64,000 nucleotides of DNA from NCBI GenBank assembly GCA_001692895.1, contig KV748235.1, forward strand, positions 806,001 to 870,000. Reading direction: 5' to 3'. Both the position numbers and the translations under genes were made by a program. Positions 55,393 to 64,000 of the stretch are shown piece by piece. The number at the start of each line of letters is the position of its first letter. Positions within the stretch are counted from its first letter, which is position 1. The notes beneath the pieces are model-generated. The model did no database searches, had not been told where the DNA came from, and was given only the letters and a program-made list of their open reading frames with translations. The DNA is from Cenococcum geophilum 1.58 (taxonomy: Eukaryota; Ascomycota; Dothideomycetes; Gloniales; Gloniaceae).

Positions 55393-58300
55393 CTAATCAG
55401 TGGTTAAATACACAGTCAACCACAAAGCAGCTAGGTTTTCAAATAGAAGAGATAGTCTCGTGCAGGGGTGCCATATACGCTCATATGGAATAGATCCCGG
55501 CGATACTATACTACCTTAAACTTGCGGAAAACTAGTAACAGAAGTATCACTAAGTACTAGGAGATACTAAGTTATATCTATTACGCAGAACAACCGCGTT
55601 TACAAAGATTTGGTCAAGTACTTTAGGTCAGAAGTGTTACTAAACCTAGGGTCCTAAGTTAACGTCTGAAACGCGTTAAACGACGTCTAAAACGCGTTAA
55701 ACAACATCTCAAACTGCCTACCTCTTAATAGTAAACCTACGAGATCCTATAAAACCGAAAATCCTACCTACCTTTAATGTACGACACCCCGTTAATTTTA
55801 TACCTACTATAGCGTTAACCTACCTAAAGAAGTATAAGGAAGATATTAACCTAAAGATATAGAACAAAGCTATAATTAACCTTGCAAACGCTAATAAACA
55901 AGACTTAAATGGATTTTTATTATACTATATAGCATATTATAAGGACAGCAAATATAACAATACCGCGCTATAGGAATGTATAAAGGAGGACTTTATTAGA
56001 TAGATAAAGGAAATATAGGCCCCTATAAATAAGGATATTATATAGGACTTTCATAACTTCCTTTAGGAGAATAGAGTATTTGTCCCTAAGGACGGGGGTA
56101 CTATTAGAGACAACATTTAGGAGCAGGTTATTAACGTAAAAGAAGAGCATAAATAGACTCCATAAGAGATTAAGTACTAACTACACACTATAAGGAAGCT
56201 TAACTTACGATGGAACCTAAGTAATATACCTCTAGAGACAAACCTACCTCCGCCTTTAACTCCTCTATATCCAATTTAACCCGTAACCTTAACATTAGAT
56301 ACTATACCCTAATAAGAGCAGGCATAGGATCCCATTGCTTCGCGATTTAATAACCTTTAGACTCCACTAACTAAACCTACGTCCCCACTATAGCCTATAA
56401 TATAACTCCCACCTTTTCTACCTTAATCTTAAATTGGAGGTAGTTTAAAATTGCTTATAGAGCTTATAAAGCTCTACTCGGATTAGGAGAAGAAGTTTAG
56501 CGGGGAATTATATAATATTCTTAATTCGAAACTACGTATCTTCTATAACTATTACTAGAAGGTAGGAATAGAGTCTAATTAATACCACAACGCCTATTCC
56601 GTTATGCTTAAGGGCCGAGCTAGTACCTTCTATTATAATTATTTAGCAGGAAAAGGATATAATTTCAACCGCATAATATATATATTAAGATACTACTTCA
56701 AAATAGAAGAGAATAAGTAGTAGTATATATTAGAATGGAGAGAGACTATCTTCCTAAGGATTATTGCTATAAACTTAGGTGTCCCTCGGCTTAATTGTCT
56801 TTAAAAGCTTTTTAATTAACTTTAGACAATTTAGCGTGGTTTATCCGAATCATATTAAGAGGATTTTAGCCTACGTAATTAAGTTATTAGTGTATGCTAA
56901 GGCGTTAAAGAATATAACCTTACTCTCTTTAATCCTGCAAATACTTATAAAGGAGTGTATGCTTAATTAAGATCTTCCATTAGCACCGCTCTACGCTCTT
57001 AAGAAGTATAATAATTTAACACCTAACTCTAACCTACTTTAATCAACCCGCCCGGCTAATATAATTATAATTAAACTAAGTAAACATATGGTGGCCGTAG
57101 TAGGCAATATAGTAGAGGGTATAATTAACGACTATAAGGCAAAGGTGGAGGTCCTTATAGAGGTTTATTTTAAAGTAATCGCTAAAAGAAGTGCTATATT
57201 TATAAGAAACCGAATTGCTAGTTAACTAGGTATTCTCTTAATAAGTAAAAGGAGGTATATAATAAGTTTCGCCAGAGTGTAAGAAATGTTAGAAATTATA
57301 AGGCTACTATAGCTTACTTCCAAAGCTTCCTAGTTTAATATAAAGGCGTAGAAGATCTTAAAGGTAAGGTTAATAAGGCCGAACAGCTCCTTATAAATAT
57401 AGAAATTAAGGACTACTCTCCTAACTAATACTTTACTAAGTATGGTGAGGTAAATAGTATATAAACCGTTACTATTCTTAATAACCAATCTACACTCTAT
57501 TCTATTACGAAGTTAGATATCTTTAATAAGCTAAGGGAGAGTTTCGCGTTCTCCTTTAATAATAAATACTTGGTAAACATCTTCTATAGTATTATACTAG
57601 ATACTAGAGCCGCAGGAGTATCTATAGTAGGAGAACCTTAAGTTCAAGCCCTTTAGCAGCTTAATAGCTCTGTCTAGATTAACTATTTAACAGCAGGCCA
57701 ACACACGATTCGTTTTAGTAAGGGTACTACAATTTCTCTTAGCATAATTAGGGTCTAAACCCCCCTAGGGTATATTACTTTCCATATTGTCCCTATAAAC
57801 ACCCTATTTCTATTTTACATTAGAAATATAGACAAATTAGGCGTTAAGCTTAATAACCTTAAGAATGTACTTATTTAGGGAGATAATTAAGTGCCCGTTA
57901 TGCGCAAGTAGGGTTACCCCTAGTTGCTCCTTTATTAACTAGAAAAGAGTATTACTTAGAGCCACCTAACTAAGTTAAAGTTACGTTAACTATACCATCG
58001 TTTTGGTTACCTATCTATTTATTAATTACTTAGGGTTCTTTAGCGAGTAGGCTATAAAGTTAAGGTTAAGGCAATTAAGCACCTTATAAAGTACTACTAT
58101 AACTACTAAATAAACCAGAAGTCCCCTAGCCAATTTAAGTTTACCCTTAAAGATAACTACAACTTCAACTTCTATATTATTATTGACGTTATATATCTTA
58201 GCGGCAAGCCAGTACTCTAAGTTATTAACTTCTTAACCTCCTTCTAAGCCGCACGTTTCTTAAAGGATATATTAGCTAAGAATACATAGGATACCCTTTA

Positions 58301-60784
58301 ACTATGCTAGATTAATATCTACCTAGAACCCCCCAATTAAATTATTTATAATATAAAAAAGAACTTCTTATCTATAGGGTTTTAATAATAAATAAAGGTA
58401 ATAGCAATTAAGGTTAAGGAAGTCCCTATTAAGGCACATAATAGTATTAAAAAAGTAGAATAATATCATACGCTATTACGCCGCGTATATAAGATTATTT
58501 CTTTAGAACTAGAGGGTGCTAGCAAAGAGCTTATCCTATAGATAGCTATTAAGGCTATTAACGATACCGCTGGCCTAAATAGGCTTATACCTATATTACT
58601 AGTCTTTAGCGCCTACTCTTAAATAACTAAGAATTCTCTACTATCTCCCTCTATTATATAATAAGCTAAGGCAATTTATAAGGCAATAAAGGAGGTATAA
58701 TATCTCTACGCCACGCGCTAGGTTAACAACGCACTAGAAATGAGAAATAGCCTAAACACCTTAACTACGCTTAATCTACTACTCTAATCTAAGGTACGCG
58801 TATAGCGTAAAAAGGGAGGATAGTTAGGCCTATATAAACTTATTATAATTAATAGTTAGACTTATACTCTTTAGATGCCCTATAGACCTACTTAATTCCA
58901 TTTAACTATTATTAAGCCTTATTATAAAGATAATAGTTCTAAGCCTTTATAGGATACCCCAGAAGATACCCTAAGAGATGCCCTAGAGGAGAACTACGAT
59001 TAACGTGCCCTAAAAGGCGACTACGACCCTAATATAACTATAGTAGATACGCCGCAACCATGACGCAGTAGAGGTCGCCTAAAAGGATCACGAAACCGCT
59101 AACACCTTATTAATTTCAAAGAGTAACTTATTGCCGCCATTAAGAATAGAGTTAAGCTATTAATGGCCTTTATAACAGCTAAAGAGAAGGCTAACTTTAA
59201 GCTCGCAAAATAGCTCTAAAAGGAAGGCCGTATTATAACTTTAAGAGCTCCTTTCTAAGCATCTAATAAGTAGGAGATTAACGGTCTTATTACAAGAGAA
59301 GTCTTTAAGTTTAAGAAGTATAACCCTACTAAGTTTAATAGGGTTCGCATATTTAGGTTAAGAATAGTTAATAAGATTAAAGGTAAAGCTACTAATACCC
59401 TATTTAAGAAGTTAAGGCTAGTTATTTAAGGTTATAACAATAACGGTAAGGAAGTAATTCTTATATAATCTCCTATAATTTAACGAGCTAGTTAGCAAGT
59501 TATTATTGCGCTAGCTCCCTCCTTAATAAAGAATGGAATAGCGGTTTATTTATAAGATATTACTTAAGCCTACACCTAATTAGAGACGCACCTTTAGCGC
59601 TTAATATTAGCATACCTTCTAGAGTAAATTCGCCACCAATATCCCAAGGATATAATTATGGTTGTGCTTAAGCCATTATATAGAATCGCAGAGGTAGAAA
59701 CCTATTAGTAGGCTACCTATAGCAAACACTACAAAGAGAAACTTTTAATAACTACTTCTATATTTAATCTATGCTTTCTTATTATAACTATGGGAACCCT
59801 ATTCGGAATTGTTAGTATATAAACTAATAATATAATTATCTTAGGAGACGACCGATTCTTAGCCCTTAAAGAAAATAAGCTAGTAAAGGTAAATCTTATA
59901 GCAAAGCCAAAGAAAAGACTTAATTTAATAACACTATTACTCTTTAATAGATGCATTATTTCCCTAAATAAGGATTCTATTGCCCTATACCAGAAAGGTT
60001 AAGGTAAGAAGATTAACATTATTAATGTTAATTCTCTAAAGTAAGGATATATAGAGTAACGCGCTTATGGAGCTTATATAGCTTCTATCTATTAACCTAA
60101 AGCTTCCTTTAATCTCTCTATTGCCGCTTAATACTAAGAACTAACTAAGGAGGATATCCTTGCCCTAAATAAGCGTCTTTTTTAGCAAAGGAGCTATCTT
60201 AATTAAAGACTGCTCTATATACCTATTAACCTTCCTACCGCTAAGCTTTTCGTATTTATTAATAGATCGTTTATAAATAATAAAGATTTTAGCTCCTAGC
60301 TAGGATATAAGATTATTATCGCGAACAAATCTACCGAAGAGAGTGACTTCACAATCTATGGTAATCTTATTTATTAGAGCTTAACTAAGAGTAAACGCGT
60401 TACTTAAAGCGTTCTAGCGTTAGAGATATATAAAATAGTTAGCGGAGTTAACATAGTAATTATAATTAAAACTACCTTAAAGATAATTATAGATCGACTT
60501 AAACTCCCTATTATCCCTATAATTATATACACCGACTTATATTCCCTCTATAAGTATTTAGTTAAGCTTAGTACTATAAAGAAGAAGCGCCTTATAATTA
60601 ATATTATAGCACTTTAGCAGTCCTACGAGCGTTAAGAACTCTTTAAGATCTAATAGATTAATGGCCAAGATAACCCAGCAGATGCGATAACGAAGGTAAA
60701 CCTAAACAAGGCACTACATTGGGAAAATATTCGCAAGATGAGATTTAAGTAGACTTTGGTTTTCGCGTTTCGCGTAATTAATAT

Positions 60785-61150
60785 ACAATTTAACTAACTT
60801 AACACGCAATTAACCAACTTAACACGCAATTAACCAACTTAACACGTAATTAACCAACTTAACACGCAATTAACTAACTTAACACGCAATTAACCAACTT
60901 AATATATAATTTAACTAACTTAATACGTAGTTAACCTACTTAATATACAATTTAACTAACTTAACACGCAGTTAACCTACTTAATATGCAATTTAACTAA
61001 CTCAATACGCAGTTAACCTACTTAACATGCAATTTAACTAACTTAACACGTAGTTAACCTACTTAATATATAATTTAACTAACTTAACACGTAATTAACC
61101 TACTTAATATATAATTTAACTAACTTAATATATAGTTAACCTACTTAATA
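60785..61150. repeat. Tandem array 1, ~20-bp unit
   Basis: Units AACTTAACACGCAATTAACC, perfect for several copies near 60800-60890, then alternating 20-22-bp variants with transitions. About 17 units. Confidence 0.9.
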
Positions 61151-61264
61151 ACTTTAAAAGCTAACTGTATATTTCTTAACGTGCGATTAAGGTAAAGTTA
61201 TATGCTATATATTTAACTATTATATATAATCCTATACAATCTTATACAATCTTATACAATCTTA

Positions 61265-61810
61265 TAGTTTTATTACTTAGAGGCTCTACACAAGGCTCTA
61301 TACGAAGCTCTACGTACAGAGGCTCTGCACGAAGCTCTGCGCATAGAGGCTCTGCACAAAGCTCTGCACGAAGCTTTATATAAGGCTCTTCACGAGGCTT
61401 TACACGAAGCTCTGCGTATAGAGGCTCTGTACGAAGCTCTGCACGAAGCTCTGCACAAAGCTCTGCACGAAGCTCTGCACGAAGCTCTGCACGAAGCTCT
61501 GCACGAAGCTCTGCACGAAGCTCTGCACGAAGCTCTGCACGAAGCTCTGCAGAAGCTCTGCACGAAGCTCTGCACGAAGCTCTGCACGAAGCTCTGCACG
61601 AAGCTCTGCACGAAGCTCTGCACGAAGCTCTGCACGAAGCTCTACACGAAGCTCTGCACGAAGCTCTGCACGAAGCTCTGCATAAGGCTCTGCACGAGGC
61701 TCTGCACGAGGCTCTGCGCGAGGCTCTGCGCGAAGCTCTGCGTATAGAGGCTCTGCACGAGGCTCTACGCGAAGCTCTGCGTACAGAGGCTTTACACGAA
61801 GCTCTGCATC
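61265..61810. repeat. Tandem array 2, 12-bp unit
   Basis: Units CTGCACGAAGCT, perfect over long runs (about 61435-61680, with one short 10-bp unit near 61550) and interrupted by GCGTATAGAGG variants. The minus-strand open frame 61390-61635 is a repeat artefact. The same unit occurs at 4590-4636 and 17080-17110. Confidence 0.92.
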
Positions 61811-61919
61811 GGGTCCCCGCTATATTCCCGATAGCCTCTACACGTGCCTCTACCCTATATAACCACCTTATTTTTTACCCTTTCTTCCTTCTTTATATCC
61901 TCCCTACCTAGGGAGGCAC

Positions 61920-62575
61920 TAGAACGGCAGCTAGTAGAGGACCGTTGCTAGAACTAGACGACCGTCGCTAGAACCAGATGACCGTTACCAAAACCAGACA
62001 ACCATTGCCAGCTAGACGACCGTCGCCAGAACTAGACGACTGTCGCTAGAACTAGACGACCGTTGCTAGCTAGACGACCGTTACTAGAACTAGACGACCG
62101 TTGCCAGAGCTAGACGACCGTCGCCAGAACCAGACGACCGTTGCTAGCGCCAGACGACCATCGCCAGAACTAGACGACCGTCGCCAGAACCAGATGACCG
62201 TCGCCAGAACCAGACGACCGTCGCCAGAACCAGACGACCGTCGCCAGCCAGACGACCGTTACTAGAACCAGACGACCGTTGCCAGAGCCAGACGACCGTC
62301 GCCAGAACCAGACGACCGTTGCCAGCGCTAGACGACCGTCGCCAGAACTAGACGACCGTCGCTAGCTAGACGACCGTTACTAGAACTAGACGACTGTTGC
62401 CAGAGCCAGACGACCGTCGCTAGAACTAGATGACTGTCGCTAGAACTAGATAACCGTTGCCAGAACTAGACAACCGTTACTAGAGCCAGACGACCGTTAC
62501 CAGAGCTAGACGACCGTTACCAGAACTAGATGACCGTTGCTAGAACTAGACGACCGTCGCCAGAACTAGACGATA
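61920..62575. repeat. Tandem array 3, ~20-bp unit
   Basis: Units AGAACCAGACGACCGTCGCC with C/T variation and occasional 15-bp short units (GCCAGCTAGACGACC type). More than 30 units. CG-rich and only lightly decayed. Confidence 0.92.
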
Positions 62576-62624
62576 ATGACTAGCCAGCGAACACTATAAA
62601 CGATTTAATTAATTAATTAAATTA

Positions 62625-62970
62625 AGGTAGTATAAATAGGTAGGTATAAATAGGGAGATGCTAACGGGTAGGTAGATGCAGATAGGTAGGTAGATATAGA
62701 TAGGTAAGCAGATGCAGATAGGTAAGTAGATGTAGATAGGTAGGTAGATGCTAACGGGTAGGTAGATATAGATAGGTAGGCAGATATAAATAGGTAGGCG
62801 ATATAGATAGGTAGGCGATGCAAATAGGTAGGCAATGTAGACAGGTAGGTAATGCAGGCAGGTAGGTAATGCAGACAGGTAGGTAATGCAGATAGGTAGG
62901 CAATGCAGATAGGTAGGCGATGCAGGCAGGTAGGTAGATAGGTAGGTAGGTAAGTTAATAGGTAAATAGG
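62625..62970. repeat. Tandem array 4, 17-18-bp unit
   Basis: Units AGGTAGGTAGATGCAGAT (18 bp), changing to a 16-17-bp form AGGTAGGCGATGCAGAT in the right half. The minus-strand open frame 62617-62835 is a repeat artefact. Confidence 0.9.
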
Positions 62971-63660
62971 TAGAAGAGAACCATCGCTATATTATATTAA
63001 ATTATCTAAAATAATATTATTTATTTTGCTAGCCTTATAAATAGCTTTAAAATAGCTTTTATTTATTTAAAATATGCTATTAGTATAAAAGAGGTAAATA
63101 TAATTATAGTTGCTAAATGCGTAGGCTGCGTGTCAAAAAAACACGACATAGGCTAGTCGGTCGAGTTGCCAAATGACCTCAACTGCGCGCTAATTGCGTC
63201 AACCACCAACCATTGAGGCCATTGAAAGGGTACCATATTTTGCCGATGTAGAAACATTCGTTAACACAAATACTCTATATATGCGAGTTAAAGGTTGGGT
63301 TAGAGGGAAATTTAGAAGAAGTTAAGATCTTACGGAACTTTAACCGCTGGTTAAAGTTATCTAATTAGTAAGATTCTTGCTAAGAGCGCCACGCCTAATC
63401 AATTTGGGTGGCGGTATAGAGTTCTACCGACGCTATTCGTTAAGCTAGCTAATTAGGATTTTCCATCCCCGGGATAGAAAATCGCCATTAGCTCGCTAAG
63501 AGCGGTAAGCGGAACTGACATCTTTGTATAAACCCGTATATCTACCTACGCTACCCCTTCCCCTTTATTTCTTCTTCTTCTTTCTCCTTAGCTTTGTATC
63601 TTTATATATTAGCAATCTATAAGTATATATAGATGGCAACTATAAAAGAAGAGTTGCTAG

Positions 63661-63840
63661 TGTTGGGAATAAGGCAAGCGGTTATTACGTGTCGTTACGT
63701 ATTGCTGCCGGCACTAGCGTAGTAAGGAACCTTAGGTTCCTTACCTACCCCCTAATTCTTAACAATAAGCTTTATTAACCAACATCACTGTAACCCTACT
63801 CGAGTAGTCGTTATTAGTAAGTTACCCTATGTAACTAATA
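63661..63840 (+). repeat. 3' LTR of the plus-strand Copia
   Basis: 180 bp matching 55214-55392; the TSD TAGAC follows at 63841-63845. It differs from the 5' LTR mainly by transitions. Confidence 0.92.
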
Positions 63841-63845
63841 TAGAC

Positions 63846-64000
63846 TAATGCTTATATCTAGGTACTTAATGCATCCCTTTCCTTAAACCTAGACACCTCC
63901 CGCCCTTTTAGCACTATTACTTAGCCTAATATACCTAATATAACCCTATAACATGTTACCTAATTAGACTAACTATAGTAACTAATTACTAAGGCGGTAA
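63846..64000. other. Unassigned AT-rich sequence at the window end
   Basis: RIP-like composition, no recognised element or reading frame. Confidence 0.4.

Larger units (their letters stand above)
60717..63248. mobile_element. TA-flanked satellite-carrying insertion in Copia RNase H
   Basis: The insertion is bounded by TA on each side (60715-60716, 63249-63250), with short inverted ends CATTGGGAAAATAT and (complement) CATCGGCAAAATAT. Removing it with one TA restores the coding order GCA CTA GAA ACA, which is what the other Copia copy has at complement 28059-28070 (GCACTAGAGACG). Inside are four different short tandem arrays covering about 2 kb and no coding capacity. I infer a non-autonomous Tc1/mariner- or pogo-like element that carries or has accumulated satellite DNA. 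Confidence 0.8.
55740..63340 (+). pseudogene. Copia gag-pol polyprotein remnant, interrupted at 60717-63248
   Basis: Order along the plus strand: gag from about 55740; a zinc-knuckle trace KKCYIYKKPNC near 57190; protease IILDTRAAGVS near 57595; GAG-pre-integrase LYHRFGYLSIYQLLRVLQ near 57990; integrase NFNFYIIIDVIYLSGKPV near 58170; an AT-hook-like RSRGRLKGSRNR at 59064-59099; RT with AVYLQDITQAYTQLE near 59550; and RNase H with IYTDLYSLYKYLVKL near 60530 and INGQDNPADAITK near 60660. The end of the protein (ETFVNTNTLY, RVKGWVRG) resumes at 63251 after the insertion. Stops at Gln/Trp positions are everywhere. Small open frames on either strand here are shadows. Confidence 0.88.
55214..63840 (+). 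mobile_element. Complete Ty1/Copia retrotransposon with a nested satellite element
   Basis: LTRs at 55214-55392 and 63661-63840 both start TGTYGGGAATAAGGC and end in TAACCAACA or its decayed form. The 5-bp duplication TAGAC flanks the element (55209-55213, 63841-63845), so both ends are secure. The polyprotein remnant is on the plus strand. The total of 8.6 kb includes a 2.53-kb insertion (60717-63248); without it the element is about 6.1 kb. Confidence 0.93.

Noticed and set aside
61390-61635. 81-codon open frame with a QSFV/CRAS repeat pattern on the minus strand
   Set aside because: It is the translation of the 12-bp satellite; any frame through such an array stays open.
62617-62835. 72-codon Tyr/Leu/Ser-rich repeat frame on the minus strand
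   Set aside because: Product of the 17-18-bp tandem array; no start context, and the frame changes with unit length.
60785-62970. Satellite arrays considered as a telomere or centromere
   Set aside because: No TTAGGG-type units, and the block is bounded by TA and short inverted ends inside a Copia gene.

Overview
The window looks like a repeat-rich compartment of a filamentous ascomycete genome. Almost all of it (about 1-20.6 kb and 27.6-64 kb) is transposable-element sequence carrying the marks of repeat-induced point mutation (RIP). It is very TpA-rich, and Gln and Trp codons in recognisable protein families have become stops throughout, so no long open frames survive even where the domain is obvious. 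Between them, about 20.64-27.43 kb is an island of normal composition holding the only gene-like loci: one intact-looking CorA-like membrane protein with a 56-nt intron, a broken reductase, a truncated membrane protein, and an F-box gene disrupted by a 76-bp tandem duplication.

Left flank (1-20.6 kb). A minus-strand Gypsy element enters from the left edge (RT, protease, LTR at 2708-2942). A TA-flanked foldback element (2983-4524) carries a GC-rich SINE-like insertion with a LINE-type tail. A Fot1/pogo transposon (4639-17062) sits in a short 12-bp satellite stretch. It was split by a complete minus-strand Copia element (6484-16430, 181-bp LTRs, TSD aaaac). That Copia was hit by two LINE insertions (7644-10088 and 12669-14536), and the first of these contains a solo LTR (8185-8456, TSD cctac). 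Beyond lie a Gypsy chromodomain end, an unrecognised stretch and a third LINE copy (18196-20249, TSD acctcggcggg). The LINE copies at 7644 and 18196 have the same structure: ORF1 is joined almost directly to the 3' UTR and all of ORF2 is missing.

Right flank (27.4-64 kb). It starts with a 5'-truncated minus-strand Copia (27433-31685), a 220-bp foldback element, a tRNA-like sequence and a Helitron Rep N-terminal remnant (32.7-34.9 kb). Two direct copies of a large SNF2-type helicase gene follow, each with a downstream array of 75-bp repeats that reads as a 25-residue protein repeat. Next come a Plavaka-type (CACTA superfamily) transposase (49.2-52.5 kb) and a second, complete Copia on the plus strand (55214-63840, TSD tagac). 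The Copia RNase H region of this last element is interrupted by a 2.53-kb TA-flanked insertion (60717-63248) made almost wholly of four different short tandem arrays. The Copia copy at 27-31 kb preserves the uninterrupted site.

The genes of the island do not form an obvious pathway. The main content of the window is the history of nested insertion, RIP and non-autonomous element formation. Boundaries inside RIP-degraded protein remnants are approximate; LTR, TSD and TIR boundaries were read base by base.
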